From positions 5,518,001 through 5,582,000 of the forward strand of contig NZ_AP022616.1 in assembly GCF_010731115.1 (NCBI RefSeq): 64,000 nucleotides of DNA, written 5' to 3'. Shown here piece by piece: positions 45,179 through 54,058 of the stretch (its first letter is position 1; the number at the start of each line of letters is the position of its first letter). This DNA comes from Mycolicibacterium phocaicum (GTDB lineage: Bacteria; Actinomycetota; Actinomycetes; Mycobacteriales; Mycobacteriaceae). The position numbers and the translations under genes were made by a program. The notes under the pieces are model-generated. The model was given only the letters and a program-made list of their open reading frames with translations. It was not told the DNA's origin and did no database searches.

Positions 45179-46428
45179 ACTCGCGGCAGCTGCGGCGTCT
45201 GGTCGCCGCGGGCCTGCTCGCCGCGGTGTGTCTGACCGCGCCGGCCTGCCAGAGTGATCCGGCACCGAAAAAGGCCGGGCCCCCTACGGCTGGGGGTATC
45301 GACCTCAAACCTGACACCACGGGCGCCGGTCACGTGCCCGGTGCGCTGGTGTCGGCGTCGACGTTCCCCACGCTGGACCTGCGGCTGAAATCGGCCGTGT
45401 CGCTGGCCGCCCGCATCGGGTACACGTCGACGTCGGGGATCACCGGTGAGCACACCGAGGTGTCGGGCTCGGTCTTCGTGCCGAACGGGACACCGCCGCC
45501 GGGCGGCTGGCCGATCATCGTCTTCGGCCACGCGACGTCCGGCGTGCAACGCGACTGCGGACCGTCGGGGTCGTCGACGCTGCAGGGGCTGTCCGCGCCG
45601 ATCACCACGCTGGTCAAGGCCGGCTACCTGGTGAGCCTGCCGGACTATCAGGGCCTCGGCCCGGGCACCGCCGGCCATCCGTACGCCGATGCCACCACGG
45701 TGGGCTACAACGTCATCGACTCCGTGCGCGCGGCGCACAAGCTGGTACCGCAGTCGTCGGACCGCTGGCTGGCCGTCGGGGTGTCCCAGGGCGGCCAAGC
45801 CGCCTGGGCCGCAAACGAACTCGCCGCCCGCTACGGCAGCGGGCTGAACCTCGTCGGCACCGTCAGCCTGTCGCCGGCCACCGATCTCACCGGCCTGGCC
45901 GCCGGGGCCGCGGCCGGCAGCCTGTCGAAAGAGCAGGGCGCCATCCTGCAGCTCATCCTGGCCGCCCTGGCGACGGAGAACCCGTCCCTGAACCTCGCGG
46001 ACTATCGCCACGGCGAGATCGTCGAGCACTGGGACGTCCTCGCCTCGTGCCGCACCGAGGACGCGGCGGCGCGGACCGCGGCGATCGACAAGATCACGCC
46101 CGACGATCTGCGGCCCGCGACCCCGCAGGCGGAAGCGACGCTGCAGGGCCTGCTGGCCAAGCGCAGCCTGCCCAAGGAGCCGACGTCCGCGCCGATGCTC
46201 GTGCTGTACGGCGGCCAGGACACGCTGCTGCCGCCGGACTGGACGAACAAGGCGCTCGCCGCCGCGTGCCGCCTCGGCGACGTCATCGACATCATGTTCC
46301 AGCCGACCAAGGGGCACGCCGACATCGACGTGGCGATGTCCTACGACTGGATCAAGGACCGGTTCGGCGGCGTCCCCGCCCAGAACAGTTGTCCGTCATT
46401 CAATTCCATGCAGGGAGCAGGACAGTGA
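45175..46428 (+). CDS. Secretory-lipase-family lipoprotein (paralogue 2)
   Basis: 417 residues from ATG 45175 (ATGA overlap with wzz). Lipobox 'TAPAC' (Cys25). Alpha/beta hydrolase with 'VFGHATSGVQRDCGPS', 'LPDYQGLGPG', nucleophile elbow 'VGVSQGGQAAW', acid region 'YGGQDTLLPP' and His in 'KGHADID', so the Ser-Asp-His triad looks complete. Predicted to be an extracytoplasmic esterase or acyltransferase. Its substrate may be the polysaccharide's ester groups or cell-wall lipids; neither is shown. Confidence 0.87.
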   Translation: MNSRQLRRLVAAGLLAAVCLTAPACQSDPAPKKAGPPTAGGIDLKPDTTGAGHVPGALVSASTFPTLDLRLKSAVSLAARIGYTSTSGITGEHTEVSGSVFVPNGTPPPGGWPIIVFGHATSGVQRDCGPSGSSTLQGLSAPITTLVKAGYLVSLPDYQGLGPGTAGHPYADATTVGYNVIDSVRAAHKLVPQSSDRWLAVGVSQGGQAAWAANELAARYGSGLNLVGTVSLSPATDLTGLAAGAAAGSLSKEQGAILQLILAALATENPSLNLADYRHGEIVEHWDVLASCRTEDAAARTAAIDKITPDDLRPATPQAEATLQGLLAKRSLPKEPTSAPMLVLYGGQDTLLPPDWTNKALAAACRLGDVIDIMFQPTKGHADIDVAMSYDWIKDRFGGVPAQNSCPSFNSMQGAGQ

Positions 46429-47654
46429 ACGCGCCGACCTCGGCACCGGTCCGGACCCGGGCCCGCATCATCGGGCTGGACGGCGCCCGCGGGCTGTCGT
46501 GCCTGGGCGTCGCCGTCATGCACGTCACGGGGCACTACTCACCGCAGACGGCCTACCACTGGAAGACGAACCTCGTCGGGCTGTCGCTGATCTTCTTCTA
46601 CGCGCTCAGCGGGTTCCTGCTGTTCCTGCCCTACGTACGCAACCTGATCGAGCAGCGCGAACTGCCCAGCACCGCGAACTTCGCCGTGCACCGCATCGCC
46701 CGGATTCTGCCCGGCTACCTGGTGATATTCCTGCTGTGCAACTACCTGCTGCAGATCGTCTACATCGAGAACGCGTCGCTGCAGCCGACCCGCACCGAAG
46801 ACGGCACCGGCATGATCACCGACCCGTGGCAGTTGATCGCCAACCTGACGCTGATGCAGTCGTACATCCCGAAGTACTTCCAGACCGGCCTGAACCCGTC
46901 GTGGTCGCTGACGCTGGAATACGCCTTCTACCTTTCGATCCCGCTGCTGGGCATGCTGCTGTTCGCCCTCGGGCGGCGGTCGAACCTGCGGCCGTGGCTC
47001 GTCGTGTCGCTCGGGCCGGCGCTGCTGATCGCGCTGGGCTTCATCGGCCGGGCCTTCGTGCCGTGGATGATCTCGGCGTTGCACCTGACCGATCCGACGG
47101 AGATCAACTGGGGCGCCAACTGGGTCGCGGTCTACACCAAGACCTTCCTGACAAACTCGGACACCTTCGCGTTCGGCATGGCCGCCGCGGTGCTCGTCGT
47201 GGCCATGGAGCACAACGCGATTCGCGAGAAGCTCAGCCGCCGCGTCCGGCTGTACAGCTTCCTGGCGATGTTCCCGGCGGGTGTGGTCATGCTCGGCCTG
47301 ATCGCCCTGGCCAACCCGTACGCCACGTCGGCCCTGGCCGTGCTGTGCGCGCTGGGCATCCTGGTGATCGTCGCGCCGCTGTTCCGCGGCGAGCGGTCCG
47401 GGCTGGCCGAGCTGCTCGACACCGCGCCCTTCCGGTTCGTCGGCAAGGTCTCGTTGTCGGCGTATCTTTGGCATTTCCCCCTCATGCTGCTGCTGGGCCG
47501 CTGGGGCCTGATGGCCGGCGACACCGTGCCCGGCATGCTGCGCAACGTGGCGCTCGTCCTGGCGGTGACACTGGTGGTCTCGGCCGTCACGTACTACGCA
47601 GTGGAAGAGCCCGTCATGAAATTCGCCAAGCGGTACCGCACCAGGTGGTCCTGA
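46425..47654 (+). CDS. Acyltransferase-3 family (OafA-like) membrane O-acyltransferase
   Basis: 409 residues from GTG 46425 (GTGA overlap). About 10 membrane helices and the AT3 opening 'IGLDGARGLSCLGVAVMHV' with the conserved 'RIARILPGYLVIF' and 'WSLTLEYAFYL' blocks. Such proteins move acetyl or other acyl groups from the cytoplasm to sugars outside. Encoded between two secretory-lipase paralogues, it could add the ester that those hydrolases, or the downstream SGNH esterase, remove or rearrange. Confidence 0.9.
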   Translation: MNAPTSAPVRTRARIIGLDGARGLSCLGVAVMHVTGHYSPQTAYHWKTNLVGLSLIFFYALSGFLLFLPYVRNLIEQRELPSTANFAVHRIARILPGYLVIFLLCNYLLQIVYIENASLQPTRTEDGTGMITDPWQLIANLTLMQSYIPKYFQTGLNPSWSLTLEYAFYLSIPLLGMLLFALGRRSNLRPWLVVSLGPALLIALGFIGRAFVPWMISALHLTDPTEINWGANWVAVYTKTFLTNSDTFAFGMAAAVLVVAMEHNAIREKLSRRVRLYSFLAMFPAGVVMLGLIALANPYATSALAVLCALGILVIVAPLFRGERSGLAELLDTAPFRFVGKVSLSAYLWHFPLMLLLGRWGLMAGDTVPGMLRNVALVLAVTLVVSAVTYYAVEEPVMKFAKRYRTRWS

Positions 47655-48911
47655 ATGCGCCGTGCGATCCAGTGGGGCGCCGCGCTCGCGGCAGTGCTCC
47701 TGATCGCGGCGTCGTTGCCGGTGATGTGGCAGGTCGGCAGCTGGGCCCTGGACAAGTTGCGGCACGGCGGTGCCGGTGACCCGGTGCCGATCCGCACGGC
47801 CGATCTGACGGGCTCGGGCCCGGGCAGCCTGATCAGCGCGATGACGATGCCGGCGCTGACCAACTCGGTGGAGGGCAAGGATTTACAGGCCGCCCGCGTG
47901 GTCTACCGATCCACCTCCGGTGACACCGACGCGCCGACGGTGGTGTCGGGATCGGTGTTCACGCCCCGGGGCCAGGCGCCCGACGGCGGCTGGCCGGTGA
48001 TCGCGCTGGCCCACGGCACGACCGGCATCGACTACCCGTGCGCGCCGTCGCTGTCGGCGAATCTCCTCGGCAACGTGGTGTTCGTGCAGGGCTTCGTCAA
48101 CCTCGGTTTCGCCGTCGCCCTCGCCGACTACCAGGGCCTGGGCGCACCCGGTGTCCACCCCTACACCGACAACCGTACGGCGGGCCGCAACGTCATCGAC
48201 TCGGTGCGCGCCCTGCGCCACACGTTCCGCGACATTTCCAACCGCTGGGCGGTGTTCGGCGGTTCGCAGGGCGGCGGCGCGGCCTGGGCCGCCGACGAAC
48301 AGGCGCGCACCTACGCGCCCGAACTCGACCTGATCGGCGCGGCCGCCAGCGTGCCGTCGGCCGACGTGGCGGGCATCGTCGACAAGGCCGGCCTCTTCGA
48401 TCAGGGCAAGGCCGGCACCATGACCAAGGACCAGGAGGCGGCGTTCCAGGCGATCGTCGAGTCACTGGCCCGGCTGCATCCCGACCTGAACCGCGACGAC
48501 TACCGCCGGGGCGCGGCGGCCAGGTACTGGAAGGTGCTGTCAGCGTGCTCGGGGCCCGACGTCGCGTACCGCGCCACCGCCATCGATGCGATCGGACCGA
48601 CCGACCTGGCACCGGTCGATGCGGCGGCCGCCGACCGGCTGCGTCGGTACCTGCAGGACTGGGCCCTGCCGCAGCAGCCGCTGTCTGCCCCCATGTCGGT
48701 GGTCTACGGCGGCAAGGACACGTTCCTCGACCCGGAATGGACCAAGGCCGCCATCGCCCGCGCATGTTCGCTGGGCGGTACGGTGGTCTGGAATTTCCAG
48801 CCGGACGGTGGGCACGGCGACATCGACGGGCCGGGTCAATTGCGATGGCTGGCAGAACGATTCAGGGGAGGCGAGGCGGTCAATGACTGTCCTGCGCAGG
48901 GGACCACGTAA
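47655..48911 (+). CDS. Secretory-lipase-family protein, membrane-anchored (paralogue 3)
   Basis: 418 residues; the ATG follows the acyltransferase stop directly. N-terminal hydrophobic anchor 'WGAALAAVLLIAASLPVMW' without a lipobox. 'LAHGTTGIDYPCAPS', 'LADYQGLGAPG', nucleophile elbow 'FGGSQGGGAAW', 'YGGKDTFLDP' and 'DGGHGDID' give a complete Ser-Asp-His set. Close to paralogue 4 at 52016 ('SLARLHPDLNRDDYRRG' against 'SLARLHPDLNRDEYRHG'). Confidence 0.87.
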   Translation: MRRAIQWGAALAAVLLIAASLPVMWQVGSWALDKLRHGGAGDPVPIRTADLTGSGPGSLISAMTMPALTNSVEGKDLQAARVVYRSTSGDTDAPTVVSGSVFTPRGQAPDGGWPVIALAHGTTGIDYPCAPSLSANLLGNVVFVQGFVNLGFAVALADYQGLGAPGVHPYTDNRTAGRNVIDSVRALRHTFRDISNRWAVFGGSQGGGAAWAADEQARTYAPELDLIGAAASVPSADVAGIVDKAGLFDQGKAGTMTKDQEAAFQAIVESLARLHPDLNRDDYRRGAAARYWKVLSACSGPDVAYRATAIDAIGPTDLAPVDAAAADRLRRYLQDWALPQQPLSAPMSVVYGGKDTFLDPEWTKAAIARACSLGGTVVWNFQPDGGHGDIDGPGQLRWLAERFRGGEAVNDCPAQGTT

Positions 48912-49779
48912 TCCCGACGGCGACAGCCCGATTCATCAGCAGTTGCTGATCGAGGCGAAATGCATCGTGAAGCGACTCATCGCGCCCCGCGGCACCGCGG
49001 TCGGCGAACCCGAGCGGCCGTATCTGATCCTGCCGATCCTTGGGCAGTCCAACGCGTTCGGCATGGGACTGCCGGTCGATCCCGACGGGTTGGACCGTCC
49101 CCACCCGCTGGTGCACCAGTGGGCCATGTGCGGGCCGTCCAAAGGCACGGCGGTGCTGGCGACGCAGCCCCTGCTGCACGAAATACCTTGCAAATACGTC
49201 GGTTTCGGCCCGACCTTCGCGAAGCAACTCGCCGACGACACCGGACGCCCGGTGCTGCTGATCCCCGGTGCCCGTGGTGACACCTCGTTCACCCCGAAGA
49301 ACGGGCACACCTGGGATCCGGCCGACCGCAAGACCCGGGTGAACCTGTACCGCCGGGCCGTGGCGGCCATCGACGCGGCGCTCGCGCGGTTTCCCGGCAG
49401 TGAGATCGCCGCGGTGCTCTGGCACCAGGGGGAGACCGACGTGCCGCTGATCTCCGGCGCGCAGTACCAGGCCAAGCTCGACTCGCTGATCGGGGATCTG
49501 CGCGCGCGGTACGGCGAGAGCCTGCCGTTCGTCCTGGGGCAGATGGTGCCCGAGGAGATGGAGCTGAGCGGCAAGCCCTACGCCGCGATCGACGCCGTGC
49601 ACGCCGACACCCCGAACCGGTGGCCGCTCTGCACCTTCGTGGCGGGCCCGCGCGATTCGTACAACAGTCCCGACGATCGCCACTACAGCGCTGCCGGGCA
49701 GCGCGAGTTGGGTCGCCGGATGTGGCAGCAGTACCGGGAGATGTGCGCCGAACAACTGGCGGACTATGGCGCGCGGTGA
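48883..49779 (+). CDS. SGNH-type carbohydrate esterase (sialate O-acetylesterase-like)
   Basis: 298 residues from ATG 48883, overlapping the upstream gene by 29 bases; GTG 48967 is an alternative. Block I Ser in 'LPILGQSNAFGMG', block with Gly/Asn region 'WDPADRKTRVNLYRRA', the 'VLWHQGETD' motif of the SASA/CE6 group and C-terminal Asp-x2-His in 'DDRHYSAAGQRELG'. No signal peptide is evident. Such enzymes remove O-acetyl groups from sugars, which fits a locus with two acyltransferases. Confidence 0.83.
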   Translation: MTVLRRGPRNPDGDSPIHQQLLIEAKCIVKRLIAPRGTAVGEPERPYLILPILGQSNAFGMGLPVDPDGLDRPHPLVHQWAMCGPSKGTAVLATQPLLHEIPCKYVGFGPTFAKQLADDTGRPVLLIPGARGDTSFTPKNGHTWDPADRKTRVNLYRRAVAAIDAALARFPGSEIAAVLWHQGETDVPLISGAQYQAKLDSLIGDLRARYGESLPFVLGQMVPEEMELSGKPYAAIDAVHADTPNRWPLCTFVAGPRDSYNSPDDRHYSAAGQRELGRRMWQQYREMCAEQLADYGAR

Positions 49780-50341
49780 ACTCGGCCGGGTCATCCGTCG
49801 TGTCATCGGTGTGGTCACGATCGTCGTGCTCGTCGATGTCGGGCTGGCCGGGCTGGTGCTGTTCGCGGGCGCCAAGTCCGATCAGCTCCAGCGGGCCGAC
49901 GCGATCATCGTGCTGGCCGGTGAACACGACGGCCGCGAACAGTACGGGCTGAGCCTGGCCCGGCAGGGCTGGGCCCGCACCGTGGTGCTGTCCAACCCGT
50001 ACGTGCCGGGCGACCCCCAGATGAAGAGCGCCTGCGCGCCGGCCGCCGACATCGAGGTGATCTGCCGGAAGCCGGAGATCCTGACGACCCGCGGCGAGGC
50101 CATGATGATGCGCCAACTCTCCGAGGGCCGATCCTGGCACCGGATCATCGTGGTCAGCTGGCGGTACCACCTGCCGCGCGCCCGCCTGATCTTCCGGCAG
50201 TGCTATTCCCCGGACCACGGTTCGGTGGTTGCGGTGGCTTTGCCCAGGGACTATGACTTCTCGCCCGTCGGATGGGAGCTGACGTTCTTCTATCAGTTTG
50301 CCGGGTTCGCTAAGGCCGCGCTGCAGGGCCGCTGCGGTTGA
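49766..50341 (+). CDS. YdcF/SanA-like DUF218 membrane protein
   Basis: 191 residues overlapping the esterase gene by 14 bases. One N-terminal helix ('VIGVVTIVVLVDVGLAGLVL') and a DUF218 domain with 'RADAIIVLAGEHDGREQYGL', 'ILTTRGEAMMMRQL' and 'IIVVSWRYHLPRARLIFRQC'. Members (ElyC, SanA) affect envelope polysaccharide and polyprenyl-phosphate use; the reaction is unknown. Its place just before the initiating transferase fits a link to lipid-carrier metabolism. Confidence 0.85.
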   Translation: MARGELGRVIRRVIGVVTIVVLVDVGLAGLVLFAGAKSDQLQRADAIIVLAGEHDGREQYGLSLARQGWARTVVLSNPYVPGDPQMKSACAPAADIEVICRKPEILTTRGEAMMMRQLSEGRSWHRIIVVSWRYHLPRARLIFRQCYSPDHGSVVAVALPRDYDFSPVGWELTFFYQFAGFAKAALQGRCG

Positions 50342-50454
50342 CCTGCCTATTTTTCTGATCGGTGGTATTTTCGAGCAAACGATGCGATAGTAGTCGCAGT
50401 TCGCTGAGCGGGGGCTATAGCGAACAGCCAGCAAATGGGAGGGAGTACGCGTCA

Positions 50455-51978
50455 GTGTCAGTGGCAGAAGAACTCTACGTTCCCGAGGCTTCTCCCGCGC
50501 GTCCCGTAAGGGCCGTCGCGCCTTTAGCTGACCGGGCCTGGCAGACGCGTTACCGCTGGTGCCTCATCGCATTCGATCTGGTCGTGGTCGTGTTGGCCCT
50601 GGCGAGTGCCCAGTTCGTCAAGCTCGGTACACCGGACGCCTCCCTGGAATTCACCTCGACGTATCTGCACGTCTTCTCGTACTACTCGGTCTTGTCGCTG
50701 TTCGTCGCCGTGATCTGGCTGGCCATGCTGGCCGCGTACCGCACCCGCTCGCCGCGCATCGTCGGCGCCGGTGTCGAGGAGTACCGCCGGGTGTTCTCCG
50801 CGACGCTGGCCACCGTCGGCATCATCGCCGTCGCACTGATGATCTTCCGCCCTGAATACGCTCGCGGCTACTTGGCCGTCGCGCTGCCGCTCGGCCTCGT
50901 CGGCCTCGTGGTGGGCCGGACCATCTGCCGCCGGGTGCTCGCGCGGCTGCGCCGGCGCAACAAGTGCGTCGCCAACGTGCTGGCGGTCGGTGACCCGCGC
51001 GCCGTGAGCAACCTGGTGCAGTCCCTGCACCGCGAGTGGTGGTACGGCTACTCGGTCCGCGGCGTCTGCCTCACCGGGCGGCCCGCCGGCGGCACCTTCG
51101 AGGTGGCGGGGGTCGGCGAGTTGCCGGTGCTCGGCAACGAGACCCAGGTGTCCGACGCCATCACCCAGGCGGCCTTCGACGCCGTCGCCCTGACCACCAC
51201 CGATCACCTCGGGCCCGAAGGCATGCGCGAACTGTCCTGGGAGCTCGACAAGGTGGGCATCGACATGGTCGTGTCCCCGAGCGTCATCGACGTCGCCGGC
51301 CCCCGGCTCACCATGCGCCCCGTCGCCGGTCTGCCGCTGATCCACGTCGAGCGTCCGCAGTACAGCGGGACCAAGAAACTGCAGAAGCGCGCGTTCGACG
51401 TCTTCGTCGCTCTGTTCGCGCTCACCGTGACCTCGCCGCTGATGGTGTTGTCGGCCATCGCGATCAAGCTCACCAGCCGTGGTCCGGTCTTCTACCGCTC
51501 CGAGCGAATCGGCTTGGACGGCAAGCCGTTCCAGATGACGAAGTTCCGCACCATGGTGCAGGGCGCCGACCGCATGGTCGACGACCTGATCAGCCTGGAC
51601 CTCAACGAGAGCGGCAGCGGGGTGCTGTTCAAGATTCACGAGGACCCGCGCGTCACGCTGGTCGGAAAGTACCTGCGGCGCTACAGCATCGACGAACTGC
51701 CGCAGTTCTTCAACGTGCTGCGCCGCGATATGAGCGTCGTCGGGCCGCGCCCGCCGCTGCGCCGTGAATTCGACACGTACAACGAGCAGGTGCGCCGCCG
51801 GCTCCTGGTGCTCCCCGGCATCACGGGGCTGTGGCAGGTGAGCGGCCGGGCCGACCTGTCGTGGGAGGACTCGGTACGGCTCGACCTGTCGTACGTCGAG
51901 AACTGGTCCATCACCAACGATCTGCTGATCGCGGCCAAGACCTTCCGCACCATCATCGGCGGTTCTGGCGCCTACTGA
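50455..51978 (+). CDS. Polyprenyl-phosphate sugar-1-phosphate transferase (WcaJ/exopolysaccharide-type)
   Basis: 507 residues from GTG 50455 (GGGAGGG about 11 bases upstream; GTG 50461 also possible). N-terminal four to five membrane helices and a Rossmann-like CoA-binding region, then the PF02397 catalytic domain ('KRAFDVFVALFALTVTSPLM', 'RIGLDGKPFQMTKFRTM', 'DELPQFFNVLRRDMSVVGPR' with the Asp-Glu pair, 'GITGLWQVSGR'). It starts the lipid-linked repeat unit by moving a hexose-1-phosphate onto the carrier. An AT-rich 113-bp gap upstream suggests its own promoter. Confidence 0.93.
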   Translation: MSVAEELYVPEASPARPVRAVAPLADRAWQTRYRWCLIAFDLVVVVLALASAQFVKLGTPDASLEFTSTYLHVFSYYSVLSLFVAVIWLAMLAAYRTRSPRIVGAGVEEYRRVFSATLATVGIIAVALMIFRPEYARGYLAVALPLGLVGLVVGRTICRRVLARLRRRNKCVANVLAVGDPRAVSNLVQSLHREWWYGYSVRGVCLTGRPAGGTFEVAGVGELPVLGNETQVSDAITQAAFDAVALTTTDHLGPEGMRELSWELDKVGIDMVVSPSVIDVAGPRLTMRPVAGLPLIHVERPQYSGTKKLQKRAFDVFVALFALTVTSPLMVLSAIAIKLTSRGPVFYRSERIGLDGKPFQMTKFRTMVQGADRMVDDLISLDLNESGSGVLFKIHEDPRVTLVGKYLRRYSIDELPQFFNVLRRDMSVVGPRPPLRREFDTYNEQVRRRLLVLPGITGLWQVSGRADLSWEDSVRLDLSYVENWSITNDLLIAAKTFRTIIGGSGAY

Positions 51979-52015
51979 CTCCGGACGGGCGACCGTCGGT
52001 GAATAATCCCCTTTG

Positions 52016-53245
52016 ATGCGTAAAGCCCTGCCGTGGATAGTGGTGGCCGTCCTGGTCGTCGGTGCTCTGACCGCCGCGACCTACCTGCGACCGCTGGCGC
52101 TGATCGGGACCTCGAAGGTCCTCGACATGTTCATTCCGCTCTCGGGCGCGCCGGAGCCGATCGGTTCGGCCGATCTCTCCGGCTCCGGCCCGGGCGCCCT
52201 GCTGTCGGCGACGACCATGCCGGGGGTCACCAGCACCTTCACGGGACAGGGGATTCGCGCCGCCCGCGTGGTGTATCACTCCACCTCGGGTGACAGCGGC
52301 GCGCCGACCGTCGTCTCGGGCGCGGTGCTCACGCCGCTGGGCCAGGCGCCCAAGGGTGGCTGGCCGGTGGTGGCCCTCGGGCACGGCACCCTGGGCATCG
52401 ACAACAACTGCGGACCGTCGCTGTCGCCGACCCTGATGAACCTGCTGCCCATCGCGAAAGTGGTGATCAATCTCGGGTACGCCGTCGCACTGGCCGACTA
52501 CCAGGGGCTGGGCGTCAAGGGTGTGCACCCGTACTCCGACGCCCGCACCGCGGGCCTCAACATGATCGACGCCGTCCGCGCGGCACGGCACGTGTTCGGT
52601 GACATCTCCACGACGTGGGCGGCGTTCGGCGACTCGCAGGGCGGCGCGGCGGCCTGGGCCGCCGACGAGCAGGCCGAGCCCTACGCCCCGGAACTCAATC
52701 TGGTGGGTGCGGTCGCCGTGGCGCCCGCCGCCGATATCAGCGGTCTGGTGGCGAAATCGCAGACCGGCACGTTGACCAGCGAGCAGCGGCCGGTGCTGCA
52801 GGCGCTGATCGAATCGCTGGCCCGGTTGCACCCCGACCTGAACCGTGATGAATACCGGCACGGCGGTGCGTCGCGCTACTGGAACGTGCTGACGGACTGC
52901 AGTGCCGGCGCGGCCTACAAGCGTGCCGTCGCCGCCGGACAACTCGGGCCGCGCGACTTCCTGCCGGTGTCGCCCGATGCGGCCCAGCGGTTGCAGAATC
53001 TCTTGCAGGCGTGGGCAATTCCGCAGCGACGGCTGACCGCGCCACTGTACGTCTGGTACGGCGGTCAGGATCCGTTCATCGATTCCGCCTGGACGAAGGC
53101 GGCCATCGGGCGGGCCTGTTCGCTCGGTGGCACGGTGACGACAGAGTTCGACCCGCAGGGCGGCCACAACCCGCCCGCGGCGCAGGAGATGCTCGACTGG
53201 ATGGCGGATCGGTTCGCCGGGAAGAAGGTAACCAATGACTGCTGA
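52016..53245 (+). CDS. Secretory-lipase-family protein, membrane-anchored (paralogue 4)
   Basis: 409 residues from ATG 52016 (TTG one codon upstream possible). N-terminal anchor 'WIVVAVLVVGALTAATYL'. 'LGHGTLGIDNNCGPS', 'LADYQGLGVKG', nucleophile elbow 'FGDSQGGAAAW', 'YGGQDPFIDS' and 'QGGHNPP' give an apparently active Ser-Asp-His triad. It follows the initiating transferase by 37 bases and overlaps birA by 11 bases, marking the right edge of the insertion. Confidence 0.87.
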   Translation: MRKALPWIVVAVLVVGALTAATYLRPLALIGTSKVLDMFIPLSGAPEPIGSADLSGSGPGALLSATTMPGVTSTFTGQGIRAARVVYHSTSGDSGAPTVVSGAVLTPLGQAPKGGWPVVALGHGTLGIDNNCGPSLSPTLMNLLPIAKVVINLGYAVALADYQGLGVKGVHPYSDARTAGLNMIDAVRAARHVFGDISTTWAAFGDSQGGAAAWAADEQAEPYAPELNLVGAVAVAPAADISGLVAKSQTGTLTSEQRPVLQALIESLARLHPDLNRDEYRHGGASRYWNVLTDCSAGAAYKRAVAAGQLGPRDFLPVSPDAAQRLQNLLQAWAIPQRRLTAPLYVWYGGQDPFIDSAWTKAAIGRACSLGGTVTTEFDPQGGHNPPAAQEMLDWMADRFAGKKVTNDC

Positions 53246-54038
53246 GCTGCTGCCGCTGGACGCCGCGGCGATCCAGGCGTCCGTCGGTGACGGCTGGCGC
53301 GTCGAGGTGGTGGCCGAAACCGGTTCCACCAATGCCGATCTGGCGGCGCGGGCCCAGTCCGGCGAGAACGTGGCGGGTGTGGCGCTGTTCACCGAGGACC
53401 AGACCGCGGGCCGGGGACGCCAGGGCCGCAGCTGGACGGCGATGCCGCGGTCGCAGATTCTGATGTCGATCGGGGTGGACACCACCGACGTGCCGAGCGA
53501 GACCTGGGGCCTGCTGTCACTGGCGGCGGGGGTGGCTGTCGTCGAGGCCGTCGCCGAGGTGGCCGGCGTGCAGGCCGCACTCAAGTGGCCCAACGATGTG
53601 CTGGTGGGCACCGGCAAGCTGGCCGGGATTCTCGCCGAGGTCGCGGCCCCGGCCGGGGAGCCGCCCGTCATCGTCGTCGGTATCGGTCTGAACGTGTCGC
53701 TCGCCGCCGCCGAACTGCCCGACCCGGTGGCCGTGTCCCTGTTGAGTCTCGGTGTCGCGCAACCGGATCGGCAGCGGCTGGCGGTGGCGCTGCTGAACCG
53801 TCTGCACGCCCGCATCGCCGAGTGGCGCGTGGGCGGGAACGTCGAGCTGTTGGCCGTCTACCGCAAGCACAGCGCCACCCTCGGACAGTCGGTGCGGGCC
53901 GAGTTGCCCGGCGGGCGTGAGGTGGTCGGGCCGGCGACCGACATCGACGCGGGCGGTGCGCTGGTGATCGATTCGGCCGACGGCGACGTGGCCGTCTCGG
54001 CGGGCGACGTCGTCCATTTGCGTCCCGCCGCCGGCTGA
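53235..54038 (+). CDS. birA: Biotin-[acetyl-CoA-carboxylase] ligase
   Basis: 267 residues, the single-domain (class I) type without an N-terminal HTH, as in mycobacteria (Rv3279c). Motifs 'VVAETGSTNADLA', biotin loop 'TAGRGRQGRSW', 'ALKWPNDVLV' and the C-terminal SH3-like region 'GREVVGPATDIDAGGALVID'. It attaches biotin to the BCCP lysine of AccA3 encoded in this window. The start overlaps the last secretory-lipase paralogue by 11 bases. Confidence 0.95.
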   Translation: MTAELLPLDAAAIQASVGDGWRVEVVAETGSTNADLAARAQSGENVAGVALFTEDQTAGRGRQGRSWTAMPRSQILMSIGVDTTDVPSETWGLLSLAAGVAVVEAVAEVAGVQAALKWPNDVLVGTGKLAGILAEVAAPAGEPPVIVVGIGLNVSLAAAELPDPVAVSLLSLGVAQPDRQRLAVALLNRLHARIAEWRVGGNVELLAVYRKHSATLGQSVRAELPGGREVVGPATDIDAGGALVIDSADGDVAVSAGDVVHLRPAAG

Positions 54039-54046
54039 GCACCGCC

Positions 54047-54052
54047 TAGAGT
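54047..54052 (+). promoter_or_regulatory. -10 element (TAGAGT) of a probable leaderless promoter
   Basis: TAGAGT matches TAnnnT and ends 6 bases before the ATG at 54059, the same geometry as at lat. No Shine-Dalgarno sequence is present in CTGGGT, so the transcript probably starts at or next to the ATG. Confidence 0.45.
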
Positions 54053-54058
54053 CTGGGT

